DNA of 64,000 nt, from assembly GCF_036127095.1 (NCBI RefSeq), contig NZ_CP108006.1, positions 5,075,501-5,139,500 on the forward strand. Direction: 5' to 3'. The notes beneath the pieces were generated by a model. The model was not told where the DNA came from. It saw nothing but the letters and a program-made list of their open reading frames with translations, and did no database searches. Shown in pieces: positions 7,604-16,511 of the stretch; within the stretch, counting starts at the first letter, position 1; each line of letters opens with the position of its first letter. The position numbers and the translations under genes were made by a program. Source of the stretch: Streptomyces sp. NBC_00335. GTDB taxonomy: Bacteria; Actinomycetota; Actinomycetes; Streptomycetales; Streptomycetaceae.

Positions 7604-8307
7604 GGGGACGAGGGCAGGGCGGGGCCCGCCGCCGGCGGGCGGAGGCGGTCCATGGACATCGTGAGTTCCGCCTCGACCACGCTCTTGGCCAGGGGGCGCA
7701 GGCGCGGGACCGCTTCCTCCGAGATGTGCGTGGAGATCAGGTCCGTGAACAGGGCCGCCATCGCGTCCGTGTGCTCGCGGACCAGGCGGCCCGCCTCCAG
7801 AACGGCCGAGAGCGGTACGCCCTCCCGGACCAGGGCCGAGGAGACGTCCAGGAGCCGGCGGCTGACGTGGACGATCTCCTCGCCGTCGGTGGCGAGGTAG
7901 CCGAGGTCGAGCGAGGCCGCCAGGTTCTCCGGGGTGACCTCGCCCTCGAAGTAGTCGGCGAGGGCCTCGGGCGTCAGGCGGACCGGGGTCTCCTCGGACC
8001 AGCCGATGCCCAGCAGCTCACCCAGCTGGCCCACGTCGCGGCCGTTTTCGAAGGCGACGGTCAGCTCGGCTATCCCGCCGAGGGTGTGGCCGCGGTCCAG
8101 CAGGGCGGCGATGGTGCGCAGCCGGGAAAGGTGCTGGTCGTCGTACCAGGCGATGCGGCCCTCGCGGCGTGGCGGCGGCAGGAGCTTGCGCTCACGGTAG
8201 AAGCGCAGGGTGCGTACGGGTATGCCGGCGGCCTCGGCCAGCTCTTCCGTGCGGTATTCGCGCACTGTGGTCCCTGCTCCCGTGATTCGCGCTGCGTTGT
8301 CAGGCAC
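7585..8307 (-). CDS. MerR family transcriptional regulator
   Basis: A 240-residue MerR regulator. The winged HTH is at residues about 15-85, with YRTEELAEAAGIPVRTLRFYRERKLL and DQHLSRLRTIAALLDRGHTLGGIAEL. A long C-terminal effector domain of about 150 residues follows, with no cysteine cluster of metal sensors, so a small organic ligand is more likely. It starts at GTG 8307, exactly at the predicted +1 of a TAGGCT box. It is divergent from the monooxygenase operon and most likely controls it and itself; a perfect 6-bp inverted repeat lies in between at 8392-8409. Confidence 0.88.
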   Translation of the reverse strand: MPDNAARITGAGTTVREYRTEELAEAAGIPVRTLRFYRERKLLPPPRREGRIAWYDDQHLSRLRTIAALLDRGHTLGGIAELTVAFENGRDVGQLGELLGIGWSEETPVRLTPEALADYFEGEVTPENLAASLDLGYLATDGEEIVHVSRRLLDVSSALVREGVPLSAVLEAGRLVREHTDAMAALFTDLISTHISEEAVPRLRPLAKSVVEAELTMSMDRLRPPAAGPALPSSPQTPSS

Positions 8308-8313
8308 GTGGGC

Positions 8314-8319
8314 AGCCTA
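8314..8319 (-). promoter_or_regulatory. Candidate -10 box of leaderless merR
   Basis: The minus strand reads TAGGCT, and the expected +1 falls on the GTG start at 8307. No Shine-Dalgarno sequence is present. Confidence 0.45.
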
Positions 8320-8377
8320 GGGCGTACTCCCGGTAACTTTCCCGGCGCGACCCCTACCCATGAGTACGAGGCTGCTC

Positions 8378-8409
8378 TACTCTCCCGATTGTGCCAGTGA
8401 TTGCTGGCA
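8378..8409 (+). promoter_or_regulatory. Candidate promoter and operator of the monooxygenase operon
   Basis: A -10-like TACTCT (8378-8383) would start transcription near 8390. A perfect inverted repeat, TGCCAG-N6-CTGGCA (8392-8409), lies immediately downstream, where a bound regulator would block transcription. The -35 box is weak, as often seen with regulator-dependent promoters. Binding by the adjacent MerR protein is inferred from position only. Confidence 0.4.
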
Positions 8410-8452
8410 GCATCTGAATGGGCGTTGGCATCGGCATCCGAAGGTGGCTGGC

Positions 8453-10021
8453 ATGGGCGGTGGCATGGACGGGCGCGAGCGGGAACGCGAGCACGTACGC
8501 GTGGCGGTGATCGGGTCCGGGTTCGGCGGGCTGGGCGCCGCGGTGCGGCTGCGGCGCGAGGGGATCACGGACTTCGTCGTGCTGGAGCGCGCGGACTCCG
8601 TCGGCGGTACCTGGCGGGACAACAACTACCCCGGGTGCGCCTGCGACGTGCCCTCCCACCTGTATTCGTTCTCCTTCGCCCCCAATCCCGACTGGCCGCG
8701 CACCTTCTCCGGCCAGCCCGCGATCCGGGAGTACCTGGAGCACGTGGCCGACACCTTCGGGCTGCGCCGTCACATCCGGCTGAACCACGAGGTCCTGATG
8801 ATGCGGTGGGACGCGGACGGGATGCGGTGGGAGATAGAGACCTCGGGCGGGGACTTCACCGCCGACGTGGTCGTCTCCGCCACCGGGCCGCTGTCGGACC
8901 CGAAGATGCCGGAGATACCCGGACTGGCCGGCTTCCCCGGCAAGGTCTTCCACTCGGCCCGCTGGGACCACGACTACGACCTGCGCGGCAAGCGCGTCGC
9001 CATGATCGGTACGGGCGCCTCCGCCATCCAGATCGTGCCCGCCATCGCGCCCGAGGTGGAGCGGCTCACCCTCTTCCAGCGCACCCCGCCGTGGGTGATG
9101 CCGCGCACCGACCGGGCGATCACCTCCGTGGAGCGCTGGCTGCACCGCCAGCTCCCCTTCACCCGGGCGGCCCGCCGCGGGCTGCTGTGGGGGATACGGG
9201 AACTCCAGGTCAGCGCCTTCACCAAGCGCCCCAACCAGCTCGGGCTGGTCGAGTCCCTCGCCAAGGCGAACATGGCGCGCTCGATCAAGGACCCGGCGCT
9301 GCGGGCCAAGCTGACGCCCTCGTACCGCATCGGCTGCAAGCGGATCCTGCTGTCGAGCGAGTACTACCCGGCGCTCGCCCGGCCCAACGTGGACCTCGTG
9401 GCCTCCGGGCTGAAGGAGATCCGGGGCTCGGTGCTGGTCGCGGCCGACGGGACCGAGACCGAGGTCGACGCGATCGTCTTCGGCACCGGCTTCCACGTCA
9501 CGGACATGCCGATCGCCGACCGGGTGGTGGGCGTGGACGGCAAGACCCTCGCCGAGGTCTGGAAGGACGGGATGCAGTCCCTGCGCGGGGCCACCGCGGC
9601 GGGCTTCCCGAACTGGATGACGATCATCGGGCCGAACACCGGGCTCGGGAACAGCTCGATGATCCTGATGATCGAATCGCAGCTGAACTACATGGCGGAC
9701 TACATGCGCCAGCTCGCCGTCCTCGGTGGAAGCGGTCCGGGCGGGAAGGTCGCCCTCGCGGCGCGGCCGTCCGCGGTCAACGTGTGGAACCGGCAGGTCC
9801 AGACCCGCATGGAGCGGACCGTGTGGAACACCGGCGGCTGCACCAGCTGGTACCTGGACGCGCAGGGCCGCAACACCACGGTCTGGCCGGGAACCACCGG
9901 GGAGTTCCGCAAGGAGACCCTGCGCGTGGACCTGGGCGAGTACGAGGTCGTACGGGTCCGCGAGCGCGAACGGGTCCCGGTGGCCCGTGCGGCCGAAGCG
10001 GTGCAGGAGGGGGCCGCGTGA
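8453..10021 (+). CDS. Baeyer-Villiger type flavin monooxygenase
   Basis: About 522 residues. Motifs in order: FAD-binding GSGFGG at residues 21-26, the Baeyer-Villiger fingerprint F-x-G-x(3)-H-x(3)-W-D (FPGKVFHSARWD, residues 161-172), and an NADPH-binding VAMIGTGASAIQI. Such enzymes insert oxygen next to a ketone or oxidise a soft heteroatom; the substrate is unknown. The start is ATG 8453 (AAGGTGG 5 nt upstream) or ATG 8465; an earlier ATG at 8360 lies upstream of the candidate promoter. The stop overlaps the next gene by 4 nt, so the three enzymes form one operon. Confidence 0.9.
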   Translation: MGGGMDGREREREHVRVAVIGSGFGGLGAAVRLRREGITDFVVLERADSVGGTWRDNNYPGCACDVPSHLYSFSFAPNPDWPRTFSGQPAIREYLEHVADTFGLRRHIRLNHEVLMMRWDADGMRWEIETSGGDFTADVVVSATGPLSDPKMPEIPGLAGFPGKVFHSARWDHDYDLRGKRVAMIGTGASAIQIVPAIAPEVERLTLFQRTPPWVMPRTDRAITSVERWLHRQLPFTRAARRGLLWGIRELQVSAFTKRPNQLGLVESLAKANMARSIKDPALRAKLTPSYRIGCKRILLSSEYYPALARPNVDLVASGLKEIRGSVLVAADGTETEVDAIVFGTGFHVTDMPIADRVVGVDGKTLAEVWKDGMQSLRGATAAGFPNWMTIIGPNTGLGNSSMILMIESQLNYMADYMRQLAVLGGSGPGGKVALAARPSAVNVWNRQVQTRMERTVWNTGGCTSWYLDAQGRNTTVWPGTTGEFRKETLRVDLGEYEVVRVRERERVPVARAAEAVQEGAA

Positions 10022-11040
10022 GCCGCCTGATGCACGTCACCGCGGGACCCTACGCCCCGCCGGCCGCCCGCCGGGAGCTGGTCGCCACCTCCGCCGACGG
10101 TTCGCGCCTGCACGTCGAGGTGCACGGCGAGGACGGAGCCCCGGCCGTCGTGCTCGCGCACGGCTGGACCTGTTCCACCGCCTTCTGGGCCGCGCAGGTA
10201 CGGGCCCTGTCCACCGAGCACCGGGTCATCGCCTACGACCAGCGGGGCCACGGCCGCAGCCCGGCCGGTTCCGTCTCCGGCTACGGCACCTCCGCACTCG
10301 CCGACGACCTGGTCGCCGTCCTGGGAGCCACCCTCGCCCCCGGCGAGAAGGCCGTCATCGCGGGCCACTCCATGGGCGGGATGACGATCATGGCCGCCGC
10401 GGCCAGGCCGGAGTTCGCCGAGCACGCCGCGGCCGTACTGCTGTGCAGCACCGGCAGCGGCCGGCTGGTCGAGGAGTCGCAGGTCCTGCCGTGGCGCGCC
10501 GGCCGCGCGAGGACCCGTATCACCGGGGCCGTCCTGGGGTCGCGGGCCCCGCTCGGGCCCGTCACGGCCGTCGCCCGCAAGGTCCTCAAGTACGCCACGA
10601 TGGGCCCCGGCTCCGCGCCCGACAAGGTCGAGGCCTGCGCGCGGATCGTCCACGCGTGCCCCACCGCGGTGCGGCACGCCTGGTCCGGGGTGCTGGCCTC
10701 CCTGGACCTCGACGCGCAACTGGCCGCGCTCACCGTGCCCGCCGCCGTGATCGGCGGCAAGAGCGACCGGCTGACCCCGATCGTGCACGCCCGGGGGCTT
10801 GCGGCCGCGCTGCCGAACTGCGTGGGGCTCACCGAACTGACCGGGGTGGGGCACATGAGCCCGATCGAGGCCCCGGAGGCCGTCACCGCCGCCGTGCGCG
10901 AGCTGGCCGAGGTGTACCTCGCCGCGGACGCGGCCCCTGCTGCGCCCGCCGCCCCTGCCGTCCCCGCGCAGAACTCCCCGAAGTCCTCGAAGTCCCCGAA
11001 GGCCCCGAACCACAAGCCCGCCAAGGAGAAGACGCCGTGA
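10018..11040 (+). CDS. Alpha/beta hydrolase
   Basis: A 340-residue alpha/beta hydrolase. The oxyanion motif is VLAHGWTCS, the nucleophile elbow GHSMGG holds the catalytic Ser, and TGVGHMSP carries the His near the C terminus. A low-complexity Ala/Pro/Lys tail of about 40 residues follows the fold. It begins at a GTG overlapping the monooxygenase stop and ends overlapping the dehydrogenase. An ester or lactone made by the upstream monooxygenase would be a natural substrate; that is an inference from operon order. Confidence 0.9.
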   Translation: MSRLMHVTAGPYAPPAARRELVATSADGSRLHVEVHGEDGAPAVVLAHGWTCSTAFWAAQVRALSTEHRVIAYDQRGHGRSPAGSVSGYGTSALADDLVAVLGATLAPGEKAVIAGHSMGGMTIMAAAARPEFAEHAAAVLLCSTGSGRLVEESQVLPWRAGRARTRITGAVLGSRAPLGPVTAVARKVLKYATMGPGSAPDKVEACARIVHACPTAVRHAWSGVLASLDLDAQLAALTVPAAVIGGKSDRLTPIVHARGLAAALPNCVGLTELTGVGHMSPIEAPEAVTAAVRELAEVYLAADAAPAAPAAPAVPAQNSPKSSKSPKAPNHKPAKEKTP

Positions 11041-11921
11041 GCGCTCGCAGGAGTCTGGAAGGCCAGGTCGCCGTCGTCACGGGGGCCGCGCGCGGGGTCG
11101 GCGAACTGCTCGCCCGCAAGCTGTCCGCACGCGGCGCGAAGGTGGCCCTCGTGGGCCTGGAGCCCGAGGCGCTCAAGGAGGTCTCCGAGCGGCTGCACAC
11201 CGACAGCGACCACTGGTACGCCGACGTCACCGACCACGAGGCCATGGCCCGGGTCGCGCAGGAGGTCAAGCAGCGCTTCGGCAAGGTGGACATCGTCGTC
11301 GCCAACGCCGGCGTCGCCTCCGGCGGGCCCTTCGTGGACTCCGACCCCGACGCCTGGCGCCGGGTCATCGAGGTCAACCTCATCGGCGGCGCCGTCACCG
11401 CCCGCGCCTTCCTGCCCGTACTGATGGAGAGCCGCGGCTACTTCCTGCAGATCGCCTCCCTCGCGGCGATCACCCCGGCGCCGATGATGACCGCCTACTG
11501 CGCCTCCAAGTCCGGGGTCGAGGCCTTCGCGCACTGCCTGAGCGCCGAGGTCGGCTACAAGGGGGTCAAGGTCGGCGTCGGCTACCTGTCCTGGACCGAC
11601 ACCGACATGGTGCGCGGCGCCGACCAGGACGAGGTCATGCGCGAACTGCGCCAGCGGCTGCCGTGGCCGTCGAACCGGACCTACCCGCTGGGGCCGGCCG
11701 TCGACCGGATCGTGGCGGGCATCGAGCGGCGCTCGGCGCACGTGTACGCGCAGTGGTGGCTGCGGGGCATGCAGGGGATCCGCGGGTACCTGCCCGCGGT
11801 CATCTCGACAGTCGGACAGCGCGAGATGAAGCGCTTCGAGCCGCGACTGGCCAGTGTTTCCAAGGGGCTTGTGGGGGCCGGCGGGGCCGCGGACGAGCAG
11901 GAACGCAGCCCGAGCCGCTGA
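11037..11921 (+). CDS. Short-chain dehydrogenase/reductase
   Basis: A 294-residue classical SDR. The cofactor loop TGAARGVGE is near residue 17, NAG is near residue 87, and the active site is S(L)-Y-x(3)-K as IASLAAI then YCASKSGVEAF. After the Rossmann domain come about 60 residues including WWLRGMQGIRGYLP, possibly a membrane-associated helix. It starts at a GTG overlapping the hydrolase stop. Together the three genes look like a ketone/alcohol degradation or modification pathway under MerR control. Confidence 0.9.
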   Translation: MSARRSLEGQVAVVTGAARGVGELLARKLSARGAKVALVGLEPEALKEVSERLHTDSDHWYADVTDHEAMARVAQEVKQRFGKVDIVVANAGVASGGPFVDSDPDAWRRVIEVNLIGGAVTARAFLPVLMESRGYFLQIASLAAITPAPMMTAYCASKSGVEAFAHCLSAEVGYKGVKVGVGYLSWTDTDMVRGADQDEVMRELRQRLPWPSNRTYPLGPAVDRIVAGIERRSAHVYAQWWLRGMQGIRGYLPAVISTVGQREMKRFEPRLASVSKGLVGAGGAADEQERSPSR

Positions 11922-11941
11922 CCGTAATGCGAGGAATGTCC

Positions 11942-11965
11942 GCCTGAGTGAGACTGGTCGGGTTC
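11942..11965 (+). promoter_or_regulatory. SigB-like stress promoter candidate
   Basis: GCCT-N14-GGGTTC resembles the Streptomyces SigB-family consensus GNNT-N14-16-GGGTAY with one mismatch in the -10 region. The predicted start is about 25-30 nt before the small gene at 12000. Confidence 0.3.
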
Positions 11966-11999
11966 CCCTTACCGAACACCGCTACAGGAGTGAGGACAC

Positions 12000-12158
12000 A
12001 TGGGCATCAGGGACCAGTTCCAGGACAAGGCGAAGGAACTCGCGGAGAAGGCGAAGGCCTCCGGCAAGCAGGACGAGGTGTCCGAGCGCGCCTCGCAGGC
12101 CGTCGACCAGGCCAAGGACAAGGCCCGCGACACGTTCGACGAGAATTTCGACAAGTAA
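12000..12158 (+). CDS. Small charged coiled-coil protein, CsbD- or MT0933-like
   Basis: A 52-residue, Lys/Glu/Asp/Ala-rich protein beginning MGIRDQFQDKAKELAEKAK, predicted to be wholly helical with no Cys or Trp. It resembles CsbD-type stress proteins and the N terminus of MT0933 (Rv0909)-type small proteins annotated as antitoxins, but I cannot assign it to either. A good ribosome-binding site (CAGGAG) precedes the ATG, a SigB-like promoter lies about 40 nt upstream and a strong terminator follows 26 nt later. It is thus a self-contained small transcription unit. No toxin gene is adjacent. Confidence 0.75.
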   Translation: MGIRDQFQDKAKELAEKAKASGKQDEVSERASQAVDQAKDKARDTFDENFDK

Positions 12159-12183
12159 GCAGCAGTCCCTGAGAAACGCACCG

Positions 12184-12220
12184 AGGGGTGCGACCCGCCG
12201 TTCCCGGGTCGCACCCCTTT
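12184..12220 (+). terminator. Rho-independent terminator
   Basis: A 13-bp perfect stem (12184-12196 with 12206-12218) has a 9-nt loop and is followed by T residues. It lies between the small gene and the convergent tricorn protease gene, so it could serve both. Confidence 0.85.
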
Positions 12221-12269
12221 CGCATGTCCTACGGCAGGTACGGCGGGCCGGCCGGCCCGCCCCGCCCGC

Positions 12270-15200
12270 TCACCCCCGCGGCGGCAGCTTCGGCCGGCGC
12301 CGGTCCGGTACGTCCGTGTAGCCGGGCGGCACCGCCGCCGGGTCCTGCTCCAGCAGCTCCAGTGCCAGGTGCACCGCGTCGTCGAGCTGCGCGTGCCGTC
12401 CCTCCGCCCAGTCGAGGGGGGTGCGCAGGATCGGCAGGTCGGGCTCCACGCCGTGGTTCTCCACGGACCAGCCGTACTCGGGGAACCAGGCCGCGTTCAT
12501 CGGCACCGTGATCACCGTGCCGTCGCCGAGGGTGTGCCGGCCGGTCATGCCGACCACCCCGCCCCAGGTGCGCTGGCCGACGACCGGGCCGAGCCCCAGC
12601 AGCTTGAAGGCGGCCGTGATCATGTCCCCGTCGGAGGAGGTCGCCTCGTCGGCCAGGGCCACGATCGGGCCCCGGGGTGCGTTGGAGGCGTAGGAGACGG
12701 GCTGCGCGTTGCGGGTCAGGTCCCAGCCGAGGATGGAGCGGGTCAGCTTCTCCACCACCAGCTCGCTGATGTGCCCGCCGGCGTTGCCGCGCACGTCCAC
12801 GAGCAGGGCCGGCTTCGCCATCTCGGCGCGCAGGTCGCGGTTGAACTGCGCCCAGCCCGAGCCGCCCATGTCGGGGATGTGGAGGTAGCCGCACTTTCCG
12901 CCGCTGATCTCCTGGACCACCGCGCGGCGTTTGGCCACCCAGTCCTGGTAGCGCAGCGGCCGCTCGTCGATCAGCGGGACGATCGCGACCCGGCGCGAGC
13001 GGCCCTGTCCCTCGGCGGGCTCGAAGGTGAGCTCCACGGTGGTGCCGCCGGCCGCCGAAAGCAGCGGGTACGGCCCGGTGACCGGGTCCACCGGCCGGCC
13101 GTCCACGTGGGTGAGGACCGCGCCCTCGCGGATGCCGGTGCCCGCGAGCGGGGAGCGGGCCTTGGAGTCGGAGGACTCGCCGGGCAGGATCCGGCCGACG
13201 ACCCAGGACCCGTCGCGGGGGAAGAGGTTGGCTCCGAGAAGGCCGATGGCCCGCTGGTAGTGCGGGGGTCCTTCGTTGCGGCGGGCCGGGGACACGTACG
13301 CGTGCGAGGTGCCGAGCTCGCCGAGGACCTCGCGCATCAGGTCGGCGAACTCGTCGGGGGAGGCGACCCGTTCGACCAGGAAGCGGTACTGGCGCAGCAC
13401 CCCGTCCCAGTCGATGCCGCACATCTCCGGCTCCCAGAAGTAGGCGCGGATCAGCCGCCCCGCCTCCTCGTAGGCCTGACGCCATTCGGCCGCCGGGTCC
13501 ACCTCGTGCAGGATGCGCCGCAGGTCCAGGTAGACGGTGGAGTCGCTGTCGCCCGACTCGGTCGCCGGGACGGCCCGCAGGTCGCCGTCCTCGTTGACCA
13601 CGAGCCGGGTGCCGTCGCCGCTGACCGCGAACCAGTCCAGTCCGGACGCCAACTCCGTCTTGCGGGCCTTGGTGAGGTCGAAGTACTCCAGCGTCGGCTT
13701 GCCGCTGACGTCGGCCGGGTTGGCGAAGGTCTCGCCGAGCGCGCCCGAGATCGGCCAGCGCAGCCACACCAGCCCGCCGCCGTGCACCGGGTACAGGGCC
13801 GAGTACTTGGAGGCCGACACCGGGAAGGGCGTCACCCGGCTCTCCAGGCCCTCCACCTCCATAGTGACCGCTCCGTCGCCGGACTCCGAGTCCCCCTCGA
13901 CCGGGTCGAGTCCGCCCGCCGCCGGGCGCCCGTCGGGGGAGAAGGCGAAGGGAGAGGGGGTGGCCGAGGACAGCGGCACCAGGTACGGGCGGCAGCCCAG
14001 CGGGAAGGACAGGTCGCCGGTGTGGACGTCGTAGACGGGGTCGAAACCGCGCCAGGACAGGAAGGCGAGGTAGCGCCCGTCCCGGGTGAAGACGGGGTTC
14101 TCGTCCTCGAAGCGGCCGTTGGTGACGTCCACGATCGTGGGGGAGCCGGGTCCGGCGATCTTGGCCATCTTGATCTGGCGCAGCGAGCGGCCGATGCCCG
14201 GGTGCGACCAGGTCAGCCAGCAGCCGTCGGGGGAGAAGGCGAGGTCGGTGACGGGGCCGTTCTCCGAGCGGATCAGCTCGCTGGCCTCGCCGTTGGACTC
14301 CTCGGTCGCGTCGATCAGGAGCAGCCGCCCGTCGTTGGAGGCGATCGCGAGCCGCTCCCCGTCCGGATCGGAGAGCAGCTCCAGTACGCGGCCCAGCGCG
14401 CCCGAGGCGAGCCGGCGCGGCTCGCGGTCGCCCGAGGCGCGGGGGAGGTAGGCGATCTCGATCGCGTCCTCGCCCTCGGCGTCGGTCACGTACGCCACCT
14501 GCCCGCCGCTGCCGAGCATCTCGGGCAGGCGGACCCGTACGCCCGGGGTGTCGGCGATGGTGCGGGCGGGCCCGTCGCGGTGCGTGAGCCAGTACAGGCT
14601 GCCGCGCACGACGACGGCGCTGGCCCGCCCGGTGGCGTCGACGGAGAGGGAGTCGACGTGGCTGGCGGCCGGGACCTGGTAGGTGCGGCGGCCCGCGCGG
14701 GGGCCGCCGAGGCGGACCTCCAGCTTGCGCGGGGAGGCGCCCAGGGCGAGCGACTCGACGATCCACAGGTCGCCGGCGCACTGGTAGACGATCCGGGAGC
14801 CGTCGCTGGAGGCGTGCCGGGCGTAGAACTCCTCGTGGTCGGTGTGCCGGCGCAGGTCCGTGCCGTCGGGCAGGCAGGAGTAGACGTTGCCGATGCCCTC
14901 GTGGTCGGAGAGGAAGGCGATCCGGCCGCCCACGAACATCGGCGAGTCCAGGTGGCCTTCGACGCCCTCCAGCAGCCGCTCGCCGTGCAGCCACAGCCGG
15001 CCGGTGGCGCCGCCGCGGTAGCGCTTCCACGCGGCGGGCTCGTGCGGGGGCTTGCCGGTCAGCAGCAGGGTGCGCCGCTCGCCGGGCTCCTCCCCTTCGG
15101 GGGCCTCGTCGTGGACGGCGATGTCGGAGACGGGCCCCCAGGGGAGCCGGCCGCCGGGGCTGCCGTCGGTGGGGAGGGTGTACGCCCAGGCGAAGTACGA

Positions 15201-15566
15201 GAAGGGCTGGCCGTGCGAGGAGACGGCCAGGATGTCGCTGCGGCCGTCCTTGTCGGGCGGGGTCCAGCCGCAGACCCGGGTGTCGGTGGCGCCCCAGTAG
15301 CTGAGGCGGCGCGCCGGGCCGCCCGAGACGGGGGCGAGGTGGATCTCGGGGTCGAGGCTGCGCCAGGTGGTGAAGGCGATGTGCTTGCCGTCGGGGGAGA
15401 ACCGGGGGTGGCCCACCCGGGTCCGGTCGACGGTGATCCGCCAGGCCCGGCCGGCGGGCTCTCCGGGAGGAACCAGGGGCGCCACCCAGAGGTCGTCCTC
15501 GGTGGCGAAGCACAGCAGATCGTCGTGGAGATGGGGGAACCGGAGGTACGCCGCGTCGTGACTCAC
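12270..15566 (-). CDS. Tricorn-type S41 protease
   Basis: About 1098 residues, the size of tricorn protease, which trims oligopeptides released by the proteasome or other proteases in the cytoplasm. The N-terminal half has WD40/TolB-like propeller repeats (for example FSPDGKHIAF and FSPDGCWLTW). A PDZ-like segment (GAVLTHVDGRPVD) follows, then the S41 domain with VDVRGNAGGH and ADEATSSDGDMI, the latter holding the catalytic Ser. No signal peptide is seen. The start is GTG 15566 (protein begins MSHDAAYLRFPHL). The open frame continues far upstream without family sequence. It is divergent from the TetR gene across a 210-bp region with two operators. Confidence 0.92.
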   Translation of the reverse strand: MSHDAAYLRFPHLHDDLLCFATEDDLWVAPLVPPGEPAGRAWRITVDRTRVGHPRFSPDGKHIAFTTWRSLDPEIHLAPVSGGPARRLSYWGATDTRVCGWTPPDKDGRSDILAVSSHGQPFSYFAWAYTLPTDGSPGGRLPWGPVSDIAVHDEAPEGEEPGERRTLLLTGKPPHEPAAWKRYRGGATGRLWLHGERLLEGVEGHLDSPMFVGGRIAFLSDHEGIGNVYSCLPDGTDLRRHTDHEEFYARHASSDGSRIVYQCAGDLWIVESLALGASPRKLEVRLGGPRAGRRTYQVPAASHVDSLSVDATGRASAVVVRGSLYWLTHRDGPARTIADTPGVRVRLPEMLGSGGQVAYVTDAEGEDAIEIAYLPRASGDREPRRLASGALGRVLELLSDPDGERLAIASNDGRLLLIDATEESNGEASELIRSENGPVTDLAFSPDGCWLTWSHPGIGRSLRQIKMAKIAGPGSPTIVDVTNGRFEDENPVFTRDGRYLAFLSWRGFDPVYDVHTGDLSFPLGCRPYLVPLSSATPSPFAFSPDGRPAAGGLDPVEGDSESGDGAVTMEVEGLESRVTPFPVSASKYSALYPVHGGGLVWLRWPISGALGETFANPADVSGKPTLEYFDLTKARKTELASGLDWFAVSGDGTRLVVNEDGDLRAVPATESGDSDSTVYLDLRRILHEVDPAAEWRQAYEEAGRLIRAYFWEPEMCGIDWDGVLRQYRFLVERVASPDEFADLMREVLGELGTSHAYVSPARRNEGPPHYQRAIGLLGANLFPRDGSWVVGRILPGESSDSKARSPLAGTGIREGAVLTHVDGRPVDPVTGPYPLLSAAGGTTVELTFEPAEGQGRSRRVAIVPLIDERPLRYQDWVAKRRAVVQEISGGKCGYLHIPDMGGSGWAQFNRDLRAEMAKPALLVDVRGNAGGHISELVVEKLTRSILGWDLTRNAQPVSYASNAPRGPIVALADEATSSDGDMITAAFKLLGLGPVVGQRTWGGVVGMTGRHTLGDGTVITVPMNAAWFPEYGWSVENHGVEPDLPILRTPLDWAEGRHAQLDDAVHLALELLEQDPAAVPPGYTDVPDRRRPKLPPRG

Positions 15567-15682
15567 CCCCCAATGCTTTCCGCGCGGAGGGGGGCTGGCA
15601 ACTCGTACAGGTGATCCATGGGGCTTCCCGCGGGGGCGGCGGCCGATGCTCGCCGCGTGACCGACACCACTCCCCGAGCGAA

Positions 15683-15697
15683 ACGGAACGGTTTCGT
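15683..15697. promoter_or_regulatory. Candidate TetR operator, copy 1
   Basis: ACGGAACGGTTTCGT differs by one base from the perfect palindrome at 15730-15744. Additional half sites flank it (CGAAAC at 15679 and GTTTCGTT at 15696-15703). The centre is 47 bp from the second copy. Confidence 0.6.
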
Positions 15698-15729
15698 TTC
15701 GTTGAGTGGGCGGGGTATGGTCTATCCGT

Positions 15730-15744
15730 ACGAAACGGTTTCGT
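15730..15744. promoter_or_regulatory. Candidate TetR operator, copy 2
   Basis: ACGAAACGGTTTCGT is a perfect 15-bp palindrome centred on 15737, about 33 bp upstream of the TetR start codon. It is a typical size and position for an autoregulatory TetR site. Confidence 0.65.
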
Positions 15745-15776
15745 TCGGTTGGGCAAGGTCGGGAGGAGATGCCGAG

Positions 15777-16367
15777 ATGGTCGAAGAGGTCATGTCGCGT
15801 CGAAGCCGGATCACCCCCGAGCGGGAAGCCGAACTCCACGGGGCGGTCCTCGACCTCCTGCGCGAGGTCGGCTACGAGGCGTTGACCATGGACGCCGTCG
15901 CCGCCCGTACGAAGTCCAGCAAGGCCACCCTCTACCGCCAGTGGGGGAGCAAGCCCGAGCTGGTCGCGAAGGCCCTGCGCTGCACCCAGCCGGTCTCCCT
16001 CCGGGAGATCGACACGGGCAGCATCCGCGGGGACTTCGGGGTCATGATCGAGAACTCCGACGACGCCCAGATGGCGAAGGACACCGCGCTGATGCGGGGC
16101 CTGACCCACGCGGTGCACGAGAGCCCCGAGCTCCACAAGGCGCTGCGGGACCTGCTGGTCGATCCGGAGATCAACGGTCTGCAGGAGATGCTGCGAAGGG
16201 CGGTGGACCGAGGCGAGATCGCCCCGGACTGTCCGGCCCTGGCCTTCGTCCCGCACATGCTCATCGGGGCGTTCATCGCCCTCCCGCTCATCGAGGACCG
16301 GTCCGTCGACCGGACCTTCCTCGGTGACTTCATCGACGCCGTGGTCTTCCCCGCCCTCGGCGTCTGA
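15777..16367 (+). CDS. TetR/AcrR family transcriptional regulator
   Basis: A 196-residue TetR regulator starting at ATG 15777, with GGGAGGAG 8 nt upstream. The HTH is at about residues 18-60 with YEALTMDAVAARTKSSKATLYRQWGSK. The C-terminal ligand domain contains LPLIEDRSVDRTFLGDFIDAV near its end. It precedes the MMPL exporter by 144 bp on the same strand and is divergent from the tricorn gene. Two copies of an ACGAAACGGTTTCGT-type palindrome upstream are the likely binding sites. It is probably a repressor of itself and the exporter, and perhaps of the protease. Confidence 0.9.
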   Translation: MVEEVMSRRSRITPEREAELHGAVLDLLREVGYEALTMDAVAARTKSSKATLYRQWGSKPELVAKALRCTQPVSLREIDTGSIRGDFGVMIENSDDAQMAKDTALMRGLTHAVHESPELHKALRDLLVDPEINGLQEMLRRAVDRGEIAPDCPALAFVPHMLIGAFIALPLIEDRSVDRTFLGDFIDAVVFPALGV

Positions 16368-16511
16368 TCCCGCCCGGCTGCTCACCCGGCAGCCGCCCGC
16401 ACGCGCTGTCCCCGCGCTCGATTCCTGCCTCTCCTGACACGCCGCTCTCGTCGTCGGAACGGCATTCCATGCCCTGATCCATCCCACGACCCGAACGGGA
16501 GAACCACCGAC

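Noticed and set aside
8360..8452. ATG 8360 as the start of the monooxygenase
   Set aside because: It would lie upstream of the candidate promoter and operator and adds residues without family similarity.
11933..11960. SigR-type promoter (GGAAT-N18-GTT) upstream of the small gene
   Set aside because: The -10 element reads GGT instead of GTT at the required spacing.
12000..12158. Small gene as the antitoxin of a toxin-antitoxin pair
   Set aside because: No toxin gene is next to it, and a strong terminator isolates the gene; left as an unassigned small stress-like protein.
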